A stretch of DNA of 64,000 nt, from contig BDDD01000713.1 of the NCBI GenBank assembly GCA_001972305.1, forward strand, positions 124,001-188,000. Direction: 5' to 3'. Below, piece after piece: positions 21,139 through 32,970 of the stretch (the stretch's first letter is position 1; the number at the start of each line of letters is the position of its first letter). The position numbers and the translations under genes were made by a program. The notes beneath the pieces are model-generated. The model had not been told where the DNA came from, did not search any database, and was given only the letters and a program-made list of their open reading frames with translations. The stretch is from Cephalotus follicularis (lineage: Eukaryota; Streptophyta; Magnoliopsida; Oxalidales; Cephalotaceae).

Positions 21139-23588
21139 TGTTAGAGTAGGGGTGTCCCTGCATGCCACGAGATGGGTCTGCACAAATATATATGTATGTA
21201 TGAGATGCACTCCTTAACTGGAGATATCTCTTTAAGCCACGGGGCGGCTGCATGTGTGTATGTTACACTCTCTATTTATACAATCTGAATTCCTTTTTGT
21301 GTTTTATAGTGCATATTCAATCAACAATGGTAACCCGCTATATGTATATCCCAAACCATCTTAAATGGATCTGGTGATCACCATGTGATCCGAGTACACA
21401 TATAATACCCTATCATTATGGGGTTGGATCTCATGCTTGAGAGGTTATGAGAATGAGATCCTTACTCCCTTCTGACAGAACGTTCCAAGTCATAGGTTCA
21501 TTTTTTTAGGGCAATAGATGAACCGCAAAGACTTGCCGTATTATGCTTGCTCCCGGGTTTAGTGGAGGATGGACTATGTCATTACCATTTGGATTTATCC
21601 TAAAGCATAATGTGGGGTTCGTGCTAAGGAGCATGAGACTGAACAGACCCACCATGGGAAACCTATTTGGAAAGTCATACCTATGTCAATAGGATTCCTA
21701 TAGTCTCGATAGTGTATAGTCTATGGTGACTAGTAGACCATTCGTGGAGCTACGTTGTATCGTTAGAGCTGAGCGACTGGCATGCATTGTGTTGTAACTG
21801 CTTGGATTTGATTTTCACCTTCCCCAGCACTAGCCACGTGCTAGCAAAAGGGTTGTCGTTAGGCCTTGTGGGAGCTTCATTGATATGTATGGGCGAGTTC
21901 ACAATAAGGGATCGTCCCACCCGTATGAAGGGTGATCGACTCTATATTATTTATGTTTGTTGAGATTCTAAAACCCTGATCAGGCATAGGCAGACTAGAA
22001 ACGGGGTTTCCGGGGATGTTTGCCGAAAGTCTCAATGTGTACGTGAATTTATAGTTATCGCGACTTTACCTAGGGGTGACATTATTCCGAACCCTAGGTC
22101 GCGGTCGGAGCCAACTATGACGTAGGATACATGACACATATGTCGTTGACTGGATAAAGTACTGGTTTAATCGGATGTCAACTTATAGACGTAGTTGATT
22201 CTACGGATCCGGGGGGTGATGGGATTAACACCGGGGCTATTTTAATAGTCGGGGACTATTGGGATAGTCGTACCAGAACTCATGGGATGTTCTGGGAAAT
22301 TTATAGTCGTACCGGATTCAAACTGGGCTTTTTGGTCCTACCCTATTATTGGAAAAGCGATGCATGCTACACACATGCTAGCTTGGCGGGAAATCTAGTT
22401 TTAACTAGTATATATTAATTTGGCATTAGTGGTTTATTTATTTATTTAAATTTACCACAGTATTGTCAAATTGATATATTAAGAGAAACCACAGTGGGAG
22501 TATGTCTAACATACTTTGTGCAGGGTGCACATAATTAAAACAAAGAGTGAAACTTTTTATTGTGTTATTTTTTAACACAAAAAGGAGAAAGAGACTTTTT
22601 ATTTTGTTGACCAAGTATTTTTGGCATTTTGGACATGCCAAAAGCGTGCCTAGTACGCATATCAAGGGAGATAACGCACGAGTGCGTGCGCAGCGCCTGG
22701 ACGGTGCTTCCGACTTGAGAAGACGACGCCGCTGGTGTTGGTGGCCGGGGAAAGAGGCGGCCTTTCATCCACGGTAAGCTTCTTCTCCTTCTCTCCCCGT
22801 TTTCTCCTTCTTCTCTCTCTGTTTGACCGAGACACATTTTCGTGTCTTCCCACTGCCGGCGTCTCTTCTGCAGCCGACAGTCACCATAGGTGGAGTCAAG
22901 CTTTGGCTCTACCCACCTTTACCCTAAATTAGGCTTTTCCCGGCGTTTTCCGGTGTGTTTGTGGCCAGATTCGTTTTGTTGAGTCGACTCTGCCGAGTCG
23001 ACTCACTATACACCTTGACTTGGTGTTCCACGCTGAGTCACAGCGAGTCTTGGCCACCAGTGCGTTTATTGGGGTGTTGACGTCCACATATGTCGCGGTC
23101 GGTCAATGACGAGTTGATCGAGACTCACTGAGTTCGAACTCAGTGAGTCACCGTCGCTGTTCACTGTCGTCCGAGGCGCTTCTCGCCCTGTCTCCACCAG
23201 AAACGGGTAGATCGGAGCTTCACGAGTCCGTTGGTGTCTTGATTGACTTTTTTCGTGCACTGGCCAGAAACCGGCAGTGGAGCCAGTAACCGGCAGTTAC
23301 TTCGGCAAGCGTGTAGCGACAAAGTGATGGAGCCACCAACGTTGGTATGGTTCCTAATCTTATGTTTTTTTTTGTTGTTTACCGAATTGGGTTCGGTTAT
23401 GTGGATGTATACTTGACTTTTTGTTTTGTTCGATTGAATATTAAACGAAGATCCTAGATGCATAGATTTTGGTAGTAAGATGTAATTGTGAACCTTGACT
23501 TGTAGTCTTGGTGTTTTTGAAAAATTAAAATTATACACACTTGCATCCTAGACCCAAAATCAACCGGGACCCCACCCGGGTTCCAACA
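21139..23588 (+). mobile_element. Solo LTR, family B, GATGA duplication
   Basis: Starts TGTTAGAGTAGGGGTG and ends GGGTTCCAACA (2450 bp) with GATGA at 21134-21138 and 23589-23593. It is the same family as 35461-37731, which lacks about 290 bp present here around 21380-21660. The TG...CA ends and the TGTTAGAG start suggest Ty1/copia, but with no interior this is inference, and strand is assigned from the pyrimidine-rich and donor-like leader only. Contents: an AT-rich first half, a GC-rich leader with ACG/GTAAGC at 22771-22779, and several GAGTCGACTC sites near 22983-23005. Confidence 0.92.
22771..22779 (+). promoter_or_regulatory. 5' splice-like site in family B LTR
   Basis: ACGGTAAGC; the sister LTR has ACGGTGAGT at the matching place (36772-36780). 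Both fit the plant donor consensus and are followed by pyrimidine-rich sequence. Usage is unproven. Confidence 0.35.
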
Positions 23589-24075
23589 GATGAACTATGG
23601 TTGGATGACTCCTTCCATGTCAGTATAGCGGGAAGTCAGGATTATGACTACTGACCGCTTGTAGAAGCCTTGCTTCAAAGTTCAAATGTAAGGGGTTTCT
23701 TGAAGGACTTGGGCTTCAATGATCAAGAAAAGCATGTTGCTGCCAAAGCACTAGTCAAGATTTCTTATGAGTATAGCAGAGAATGTTTGTTTGTTGATCA
23801 GCCAATAAGAAAGTTTGCTAAAGCTCATGAAGGCGTTATCATATTCACTGATGTAGATAAGGTGGCTAGACCAAGGTGCCACAATCGACCGTTGTATTTG
23901 GAAGCAATCATTAATGAGGTAGCATTCAAATACACCTTGGTAGATAATGGAACTTCAATCAATTTAATGCCCTATCAAACTCTCAGAGCCATTAGGATAC
24001 CAGGGTTTGGCGCAATTTACTTTATAGACAATGGTACATGTCTCAGTAGACCTACAAGTTAGGAAGATGAGATAC
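23589..24075 (+). pseudogene. pol: Tat-like protease remnant
   Basis: A 130-residue open stretch (23670-24062) includes IIFTDVDK, then PLYLEAIINE and LVDNGTSINLMP, the aspartic protease active-site region of the Tat/Ogre type (D-N/T-G-S/T). Sequence right of the inserted Tekay element at 32971 begins with the downstream part of the same domain, an LLGR-like motif, confirming the two sides were once adjacent. Broken. Confidence 0.75.
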
Positions 24076-24221
24076 TGTCACACCTCGTTTCCACATTCGA
24101 CCCGGAGGTCATGGCAATCAACATATATTCAGCATATATAAAAATACAGAAATTTTAAAAACTTTCCAAACCATAATAATCATTGCGGAAGCATAAAACA
24201 TAAGCTGGATTTAAAATACGC

Positions 24222-24245
24222 AACATGCATCCCATACTACATGTT
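24222..24245 (-). other. Terminal hairpin, AACATG stem
   Basis: AACATG and CATGTT flank a 12-base loop CATCCCATACTA. Sister LTR families keep this loop but have a CCGCACG/CGTGCGG stem (44227-44252, 62497-62522). 146 bp from the LTR end. Confidence 0.7.
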
Positions 24246-25159
24246 ACTAAGTGTTTAATCACAATACAATACAAATATCGTTAATCGCCCTCGAAACGAA
24301 GCATGAACTAAAATGCATTCTTACAGTAATCCATTAAACATTTCCAAAAGAAATACAACTCAAATTCCTCTCCATTTCCCAAAGCGTAAGCGATGTCAAA
24401 CCTGCTTCGTCAATCTGAAATTGATAGGGTTAGCCGAATCCACTGGCTAAATAGGAAAAATATAAATGCAATTTGGGGATCAACGATAATAAATGTCATG
24501 TAATAAATGCATTATGATGTAATACATAATATTTAACAATACATATATATACATATATGTACCAATATATAATCAATCATGCCCAGTGGCTACAACTACA
24601 CAATCCAGCAATCATGTCCTCAAAGGACCAATCAATCAAACCATACGTACGAAGAGCGTCGCCATCTCTTGGCCCTGACGTCGTACTCCTACTTCAGCCC
24701 ATCTCCAGCCGACTCGAAGTAGGTCAACAATCCATGTTACTTGCACGGCGGCTAAGTAACCAATGTGGGTGTCCCTAGCCATCTCCTGGAACCTAGAGCC
24801 CAAACCCGCCATTAGCCGTCAATGGTAACCTTCGCCACGCGACTAATACGGCAACAATCCCAATCACAATCCAGCAATCAATCCAAAAATCAATCAGTTT
24901 TCCACGTAGTTTATAAGTTATAAAATACTTGAAATAATACATTTGTTCAAAATGTATAACAATCCTTAAAACACTTTTCAATCTTTGAAACCATTTTTCA
25001 ATCCTTCGAAAATATATAGTTCATGTAAAGTAATGATTTATTTTAAATCATGTATGCACTTCCAAAATAACAAACCTTTTAGAATTCATTAACAATCCCA
25101 TTTACGGTTCAATCCATAACAATATGCAAGCAGACATATGCTCAAAATGCAAACAGACT

Positions 25160-25450
25160 CTATTCGCGTCAACGTGTACCATATAGGCGTTAACGTCCAA
25201 AACAGTCACTCAAGCATCGCCGTTTAATCTCTAGGCATCGACGCTTATGTCCTTTAAGCGTCGATGCTTAAATTTTAGCGTTAGCTCTTAACATAAGTCT
25301 TAATGCGTCGATATTAATCTCTTTAGCCGTTGACGCTCAAGGCAAGGACCCTTAGGCGCCAGCGCTTTACTTCAGGCGTCGACCCTTCACGCGTCCATTT
25401 CTGCGCTTAACGAATTATGGTGTCAACGCTTTCCTCTAAGCGTCAATGCT
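25160..25450. repeat. GTCGAC palindrome array (Tekay A 3' LTR, downstream)
   Basis: A dozen or so degenerate AAGCGTCGACGCTTA-type sites. Hand-counted core starts include 25169, 25190, 25217, 25238, 25261, 25281, 25308, 25330, 25379, 25423 and 25443, so most steps are 20-23 or about 27 bp. Confidence 0.75.
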
Positions 25451-26098
25451 TATAGTGTAGCCAATGTTTATTCATCATCCAGAACATCGTCTTCTTCCTC
25501 TCAACACAATTCTAGTGGGATTCAATCAAATCATACATGCAATTTAATCCAATATTTACCCAGAATACAACATGCATAGAAAGTTAACAACTCAGTGTAA
25601 CCATAGCATCAATCATACAAGGCACAATCCTTAAAACCATGCATTTCACCAATTAACACTTATTATAATTGAACTCAAATTTGCGTGTATATAGTCCCTA
25701 CCTTAGATTCCAAGTTAGGAATCGAAGTCCACCTCTTTAAGTCCACTGACCAGTAGCTTTCGAGCTTCTCAGCAGCTCCAAGTTGGGTCCAGTAGCTCCA
25801 ACCAGGTTCAACTCCAAGTTCTAGGCTCTCAAGCTCTTATGCTGGTTCAGAAATGGAGAAATATGATGGTTCCTCTTTTATTTCTCTATCTTTTCTTTCT
25901 GTTTTCCTTGTGTTTTTCTTTCTTATTTTCCAGGTGTATTCCAGGAGAAGAAGAGAGGTGTTTTAAGTAGGTTGCATCTCTCTCTCTCTTCCACTCGCAT
26001 GCATGGTGCCCCATGTGTCCCTCGCTCTCTTCAAATCAGCCAGCATGCACACACATGTCACATTCTTTCTCCATCTGGCCTGAATGGTGTACAAGTGT

Positions 26099-26107
26099 CT
26101 ATTTATA
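26099..26107 (-). promoter_or_regulatory. TATA box of Tekay A 3' LTR
   Basis: Reads TATAAATAG on the minus strand, about 400 bp into the LTR and between the two palindrome arrays. Confidence 0.55.
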
Positions 26108-26199
26108 TCTTCCTTTTGGCCGCATGATGCACAAGTGGCCTTGTAATTCATTTCCCTTGAAGAAAACGGTGAACACTTAGCGCATTGTGTTTTCAGACA

Positions 26200-26370
26200 G
26201 TCTAAGCGTCACTAGTCATCTCTTCGGCGTCGACGCTTAAGTCTGTTTATACACATTGGCGTCAACGATATCACTTAGCACAAACACTTTGAGCGTTTGT
26301 TCTTTGCGTGCATTTTGCTTCCTGGGTGTCGACGCTTTGCTTCATAGCGTCGGTGCTTAAGGCAAATTTC
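26200..26370. repeat. GTCGAC palindrome array (Tekay A 3' LTR, U3)
   Basis: Sites such as GGCGTCGACGCTTAAG, GGCGTCAACG and GGTGTCGACGCTTTG, upstream of the TATA box in the sense direction. Spacing is less regular than in the downstream array. Confidence 0.7.
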
Positions 26371-26553
26371 AGAATTTTTAATTTCCATCATAACACTTCT
26401 TTAACGTTCTCTACTCAAAATTCAGTATCACAAGTTGAAAAATTCCATCATTTTCATTGATTCAAATGGAATTACAATTAAACATTGGATAGATATTTGA
26501 GATATTACAATCTCCCCCCTTTCAAAGAAATTCGTCCTCGAATTTAAACACTT

Positions 26554-27975
26554 CTAGAACAAGTGAGGGTAACGCTCCCGAATATCATCTTCTCGTTCCC
26601 ATGTTGTTTCATCCGGACAATGGAATTGCCACTGAACCTTCACCATAGGAATGGTTCGGTTTCTCAATACTTGAGTCTTCCAATCCAGAATCCTCACCGG
26701 TAATTCTTCCCAGGAAAGATCATCTCGTACCGGAACCATATGATAATCCAAGATGTGCGATGGATCTCAGACGTAGCCTTGTAACATGGAGACATGGAAA
26801 ACATCATGTATACCTGACAATGCTAGAGGTAATGCGAGTTGGTAAGCCACCTCCCCAACTCTCTTAAGAATCTGAAAAGGACCAATGTAGCGTGGAGCTA
26901 GGTTGCCCTTTTTCCCAAATCTCTGTACACCTTTCCACGGAGAGACTTTCAGAAAAACACGATCTCCGACATCAAACGTCAAAGGTCTCCTTTTCACACT
27001 ATCGACGTAACTCTTTTGTCGACTCTGAGTTGCAAGCAATCTCTCCTTAATCCCTTTGACCTTTTCCATTGTCTCCTCCACTAGATCCGACCCAAGCATC
27101 GGTCGCTCAACCACTTCATCCCAACAGATAGGCGATCTGCATTTCCATCCATAAAGAGCTTCGTACGGAGCCATACCAATGCTTGAGTGATAACTGTTAT
27201 TGTACGAAAACTCAATCAAGGGAATGTGATCCTCCCAAATACCACTAAAATCAATAACACAAGCATGGAGCATATCCTCCAAAGTCTGGATGGTATGCTC
27301 TGACTGTCCATCTGTCTGTGGGTGAAAGGCTATGCTGAAATTCAACTTTGTCCCAAAAGCTATCTAGAATCTCTTCCAGAAGTTGGAAGTGATAATCGAA
27401 TCTCGATCTCACACAATGCTCACAGGAACACCATGCAGTCTCACAATATCCTTTATATACAGCTGAGCCAACTTGCTCTCTGAATCAGTAACATGCATAG
27501 GTAAAAAATGAGCGGACTTCGTGAGTCTATCAACGATAACCAACCCTGCATTGTGACGATTCTGAGTCAATGGAAAGCCTAAAACGAATTCCATGGTCAC
27601 GTGTTCCCATTTCCATTCCGCTACCAGTAATGACTGCAGTAATCCCGCTGGTCTCTGGTGTTCGGCCTTGACCCTATGGCAAGTTAAGTACTTGGCAACA
27701 TACTCCGAAATCTAACGCTTCATGCCGGACCACCAATAGTTCCTCTTCATATCCTTGTACATCTTCATACTACCAGCATGAATGCTGTACTGAGATTTAT
27801 GAGCCTCATAAAGTAGCTCATTCCTCAATCCTTCATCATTCGGAAGACAAGCCCGTCCTCGATATGTCAGTATGCCATCAGATTGCATTTGAAAGTCCGG
27901 TCTCAATCCCAAACTCCCTCGAATTTTCTGCAGTTCAGGATCGTAATTCTGAGCACCTTTAATCTCATCAAGCAA
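26554..27975 (-). pseudogene. pol: Tekay A integrase and chromodomain-like tail
   Basis: From the 5' side on the minus strand: the zinc-binding N-terminal part of integrase (KDMKRNYWWSGMKR), the catalytic core start (FVLGF...[14 protein letters not shown]), the [15 protein letters not shown] and EFSYNNSYHSSIGMAPYEAL stretches of the core, the linker with SPWKGVQRFGKKGNLAPRY, and a tail with KVQWQFH and TWEREDDIRERYPHLF typical of Tekay chromoviruses. In the family this enzyme inserts the cDNA and the tail directs targeting to chromatin. Disrupted by several breaks. Confidence 0.9.
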
Positions 27976-27989
27976 TGCTGGTTGTGCTC

Positions 27990-29110
27990 GAAGGTTGGCA
28001 ATAAATATCCTGGGGGTACTTACTGAATTTGGCGTACAAGCACCGATCTCTGAGAATCTGCAAAACTACCCTCATATGATGTGTATGCTCCTCCTCATTC
28101 CTCGAATAGATCAGATTATCATCAATGATATGAACGCTGCCGGTGCATTGGTAACACCAAATGGCATCACTAAGAACTCATAGTGACCATATCATGTTCA
28201 AAAAGCTGTCTTTTCGATATCTTCTTCCCGTACTCTCAACTGGTGATAACTCGATCTCAGGTCAAGTTTTGAGAATACTCTCGAACCTTGTAACTGATCG
28301 AACAATTCCTCAATGTGTGGAAGAGGATACTTGTTCTTAACTGTTGCCTTATTCAACATCCGATAGTCAATACAAAGTCTCATCGACCCATCTTTCTTCA
28401 TCACAAACAATACAGGTGCACCCCACGGGGAAACACTAGGTCGAACGAAACCTTTGTCAATCAAGTCTTGCACTGAAGCTTCAACTCTCTCAATTCTGCA
28501 GGAGCCATTCTGTATGGTGCCTTAGAAATAGGAGTTGTACCAGGCACGAGATCAATAACAAATTCCATATACCTCTTCGGCGGCAACGATACCAAATCTG
28601 CAGGAAATACATCAGGAAATTCACTCACAATAGGAATTTCGTCAAGGCTCAATCCCTTCTCTTTCCTACTATCAATCACATAAGCCAAATATCCTTCGCA
28701 TCCTTTCTCAAGATACCTCGATGCATGAGTGAAGGATATAATTGGCGTCGATAACCCTTTGTCTCCATCAAATTGGAATGTAGTACCATCGGGCAGACCG
28801 AAATCCACTATCTTGCTGAAACAGTACATACAATCACGATGAGCTGACAGCCAATCCATACCCAAGATGACGTCGAAGTCACGAATGGTAATACAATAAG
28901 ATCCCCAAATAATGGAATCCCCGCCATAGAAATCTCACAAGTCCTGTACATGGAATCTCTACACATGGAATATCCAGCAGGTGTACTCACATCGAGAACA
29001 TATGGCACACAATCAGGTGTTATGTCCAAACATGATGCAAATCGGGAAGCAATAAATGAATGTGATGCTCCCGAATCCAACAATACTCTAGCAGCAACAC
29101 CATAAACATA
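27990..29110 (-). pseudogene. pol: Tekay A protease and reverse transcriptase remnant
   Basis: The protease part shows LDSGASHSFIAS, the aspartic active site. Downstream comes the linker VSEFPDVFPADL leading to LPPKR, then RT with [20 protein letters not shown] and [13 protein letters not shown]. These are the fingers and palm of a Ty3/gypsy RT. The pol region is shorter than in intact relatives and is broken. Confidence 0.88.
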
Positions 29111-29159
29111 AAGTGTACCTCTAATAACATAAGTAGATTATGGAATCTCTGTTTGAGCA

Positions 29160-30238
29160 AGAGTAAATACTCTACCTTTCATGATGCTCTTCCCAGTATC
29201 CTTCCGCTGCAAAGGTCCAGCTGCAGTACCGCTACCACTCGCCGGTCTAGTAGGCACTGTAACCTAACCTTTCGGACAATCCATTGCTAGATGACCCGAG
29301 GCTCCAAACCTCACGCACAATCTGTTCTTCACCCAACAATCCTTCTGTTGATGGCCTGCGCAACCACAACAAAATCAAACTCCCGATTTTGCATTACTCC
29401 CCTGACTAGGGGTACCTTGAGCGGTAGACTGTTGTGATCTATTCTTCGATGACTTAGGGTGAGAACCACTACCTTGCTGCTTTGATGAAGCTAGCCTAGA
29501 CTTTGTGGAGGTTTTTTTAGCTTGCTGGGCATGGGCCCTCTCCTTACGGTCCTTATTCTGAATACTCTCCAATAATCCTGCCTTTTGGGCGACATGTACA
29601 AAAGTCTCCAACTCCATAGCCCTTATCTTTGCCCGAAGATCCGGTCATAGGCCTTTCAGATACCTCCGAATCTTCTTCTCCTCATCTGCCACAAGATAGG
29701 CTGAATGTCTGGATAACTCCATGAACTTGGCATGATATTCGGCCACTGTCATCTCACCTTGGCGCAACTCCAAGAGCTCCATCTCCCTACGCTCACGCTT
29801 AACACGTGGCACATAAGTCTCCAAGAATTCTACCTGAAACCTATCCCAAGTACTATCAAGTCTCATAGACTCCCATTTTGCCTTGATGATCTCCCACCAG
29901 TGAGTGGCCTCACCCCATAAGCGATAAAAAACAAACTTCAACTTCTGATAGTTAGTACAATCCATAACCCCAAAGATCTTCTCCAGATCTTGCAACCACC
30001 TCTCTACAATAGTAGCATCAAGCTCTCCCCTGAAGGTAGGAGGGTTTTGCCTCAGAAATCTCTCCAGATCTCCCCCAAACTGATTTCCGTCATATCGCGC
30101 ACCATGGTCGGGAGCCATGTGTCGTGGCTGTGCCTGTGAGTACAAGGGACACATCTCCTCCATATGAGCTGCATTATCAGCCATCTGCTGCTGGAAGTAG
30201 TCAGCTATCCGATCCATCGGGTCACCCCTGTCATTCAC
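29160..30238 (-). pseudogene. gag: Tekay A gag remnant
   Basis: The largest piece (29645-30238) holds a glutamine-rich start, then FLRQNPPTFRGELDATIVERW and GEATHWWEIIK, the core of the retrotransposon gag capsid domain, and YHAKFMELSRHSAY. A lysine/serine-rich segment and cysteine-rich zinc-knuckle-like sequence follow toward 29280-29400. Roughly family length overall, but broken. Confidence 0.9.
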
Positions 30239-30437
30239 TTCCTTAGGAACATTTGCATTGGCATATTCCCTATTATTTGATTCCTAGAGAATATTTGGAT
30301 AGATCGAGCGAGCTTTTCCACGTCTCCTCCTTCCTTCCATTTCATTTTCTATAAGGAAGATGTGATTTGTCATCTCAAGGAAATAAGAGTTACTTTCCAA
30401 GGAACTTATCCAAGCTGAGCATTTAATATTCATATAT

Positions 30438-30449
30438 GCTCTGATACCA
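30438..30449 (-). other. Primer-binding site, tRNA-iMet
   Basis: Minus strand reads TGGTATCAGAGC, a perfect match to the initiator-Met tRNA 3' end, 4 bp after the 5' LTR. Confidence 0.95.
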
Positions 30450-30599
30450 TTACTGTCACACCCCGTTTCCACATTCGACCCAGAGGTCATGGCAATCAAT
30501 ATATATTCAGCTTTTATAAAAATACAAATTTTTTTAAAACTTTCCAAACCATAATAATCATTGCGGAAGCATAAAACATAAGCTGAATTTAAAGTATGG

Positions 30600-30623
30600 A
30601 ACATGCATCCCATACTACATGTT
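30600..30623 (-). other. Terminal hairpin, AACATG stem
   Basis: Copy of 24222-24245 in the other LTR, identical stem and loop, 146 bp from the LTR end. Confidence 0.7.
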
Positions 30624-31519
30624 ACCAAGTGTTTAATCATAATGCAATACCAATATCGTTAATCCCCCTTGAAACGGAGCATGAACTAACATTCATTAAT
30701 ACAGTAATCCATTAAACATTTCCAAAAGAAATACAACTCAAATTCCTCTTCGTTTCCCCAAGCGTAAGCGATGTCAAACATGCTGCGTCAATCTGGAATT
30801 GATAGGGTTAGCCGAATCCACTGGCTAAGTAGGAAAAATATAAATTCAATTTGGGGATCAACAATAATAAATGTCATGTAATGAATGTATTATGATGCAA
30901 TACATAATATTTAACAATACATATACATATATGTACAAATATATAAGCAATCATGCCAAGTGGCTACAACCACACAATCCCGCAATCATGTCAATCAATC
31001 CATACGTATTAAGAGCATCGCCATCTCCAATCCATACATCATACTCCTACTTCAGCCTTGTCTCCTGCCGACTCCAAGCAGGTCAACAATCCATGTTACT
31101 TGCACGGTGGCTAAGTAACCAATATGGGTGTCCCTAGCCATCTCCTGGCACCTAGAGCCCAAACCCGCCATTAGCCGTCAATGGTAACCTCCGCCACGCG
31201 ACTAATACGACAACAATCCCAATCACAATCCAGCAATCAATCCAAAAATCAATCCGTTTTCCAAGTAGTTTATAAGTTATAAAATACTTGAAATAATACA
31301 TTTGTTCAAAATGTATAACAATCCTTAAAACAGTTTTCAATCTTTGAAACCATTTTTCAATCCTTTGAAAATATATACTTCGTTTAAAGTAATGATTTAT
31401 TTTAAATCATGTATGCACTTCCAAAATAACAAACCTTTTTAGAATTCATTAACAATCCCATTTATGATTCAATCCATAACAATATGCAAGCAGACATATG
31501 CTCAAAATGTAAACAGGCT

Positions 31520-31910
31520 CTATTCGCGTCAACGTGTACCATATAGGCGTTAACATCCAAAACAGTCAATTAAGCGTCGCCGTTTAATCTCTAGGCATCG
31601 ACGCTTATGTCATTTAAGCATCGGCGCTTAACTTTTAGCGTTAGCACTTAACAGAAGTCTCAATGAGTTGATATTTATCTCTTTAGGCATTGACGCTCAA
31701 GGCAAGGACCTTTAAGCGCCAGCGCTTTACTTCAGGCGTCGACGCTTTGAGGTAGGAACCTTAGGTGTCGACGCTTCACGCGTCCATTTCTGCGCTTAAG
31801 GAATTATGGTGTCGATGCTTTCCTCTAAACATCAACACTTCTAGTGTAACCAATGTTTGTTCATCATATAACAGTCAAAGCGTCAACGCATCCCTTGTAA
31901 GTGTCGACAG
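31520..31910. repeat. GTCGAC palindrome array (Tekay A 5' LTR, downstream)
   Basis: Expanded relative to the 3' LTR copy: extra sites such as GGCGTCGACGCTTTG and GGTGTCGACGCTTC near 31736-31775 and AAGTGTCGACAG near 31900. Shows the array changes copy number between LTRs of one element. Confidence 0.75.
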
Positions 31911-32639
31911 TTCTGCAAACCAGAACATCATCTTCTCCTTCTCAACTCAATTCCAGTGGGATTCAAATCAAATCATACATGCAATTTAATCCAATATTTA
32001 CCCAGAATACAACATGCATGGCAGGTTAACAACTCAGGTTAACCATAGCATCAATCATAGAAGGCATAATCCTCAAAACCATGCATTTCACCAACTAACA
32101 CATATTATAATTGAACTAAAATTTGCATGTATATAGTCCCTACCTTAGATTCCAAGTTAGTAATCGAAGTCCACCTCTTTAAGTCCACTGACCAGTAGCT
32201 TTCGAGCTTCTCAGCAGCCCCAAGTTGGGTCCAGTAGCTCCAACCAGGTTCAACTCCAAGTTCCAGGCTCTCAAGCTCTTATGATGGTTCAAAAATGGAG
32301 AAATATGATGGTTCCTCTTCTATTTATTTATGTTTTCTTTCTATTTTCCTTTTGTTTCTCTTTCTTGTTTTCCAGGTGCGTTCCAGGAGAAGAAGAGAGG
32401 TGTTTTAAGCAGGTTTGCATCTCTCTCTCTCTCTCTCTTCCAGTTGCATGCATGGTGCCCCATGTGTCCCCCTCTCTCTTCAAATTAGCCTGCATGCCCA
32501 CACATGTCACATTCTTTCTCCATCCGGCCTGAATGGCGTACAAGTGTCTATTTCTATCTTCCTTTTGGCCGTATGATGCACATGTGGCATTCTAATTCAT
32601 TTCCCTTGAAGAAAAAGGTGAACACTTAACGCATTGTGC

Positions 32640-32815
32640 TATCAGACAGTCTAAGCATCGTCGGTCATCTCTTGGGCGTCGACACTTAAGTCTGCTTACA
32701 CATATTGGCGTCGACGCTATCACTTAGCACCAATGCTTTGAGCGTTTGTGCTTAGTGTGCGTTTTGCTTCCTGGGCGTCGATGCTCTACTTCATAGCGTC
32801 GACGCTTAAGGCAAA
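32640..32815. repeat. GTCGAC palindrome array (Tekay A 5' LTR, U3)
   Basis: Contains GGCGTCGACACTTAAG, GGCGTCGACGCTATC, GGCGTCGATGC and AGCGTCGACGCTTAAG; position matches 26200-26370. Confidence 0.72.
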
Positions 32816-32970
32816 TTTTAGAATTTTTGATTTCCATCACAACACTTCTTTAAAGTTCTCTACTTAAAATTTAGTATCACAAGTTGGAAAATTCCATCAT
32901 TTTCATTGATTCAACATTTAATCACAATAGAATTACAATAACACATTGGATAGATATTTGGGATATTATA

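Larger units (their letters stand above)
24076..26509 (-). repeat. 3' LTR of Tekay A
   Basis: On the minus strand it begins TGTAATATC after the purine tract and ends in GGTGTGACA. It contains a TATA box (26099-26107), an upstream palindrome array (about 26200-26370), a downstream array (25160-25450) and the terminal hairpin (24222-24245). Confidence 0.92.
24076..32970 (-). mobile_element. Tekay-type gypsy element A, two LTRs, minus strand
   Basis: An 8.9 kb element with its 5' LTR at 30454-32970, primer site 30438-30449, interior 26510-30453, purine tract at about 26510-26521 and 3' LTR 24076-26509. Flanks GATAC (24071-24075) and GAGAC (32971-32975) are a target duplication with one difference. 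It sits inside the protease gene of the Tat-like element. The interior codes for gag, protease, RT, integrase and a chromodomain-like tail but is shorter than intact relatives and has roughly half a dozen or more breaks. The LTRs are clearly alike but differ in length (2434 versus 2517 bp) and by scattered substitutions, so it is older than the copy at 49496-58032. Confidence 0.92.
30454..32970 (-). repeat. 5' LTR of Tekay A
   Basis: Collinear with 24076-26509. Its downstream palindrome region (31520-31910) is longer than in the 3' LTR, giving most of the size difference. U3 array 32640-32815, terminal hairpin 30600-30623 with the same AACATG/CATGTT stem. Confidence 0.92.

Noticed and set aside
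23670-24062. 130-residue open frame considered as an isolated small gene
   Set aside because: It is the protease region of the Tat-like element; the rest of the domain resumes at 32971 after the Tekay insertion.
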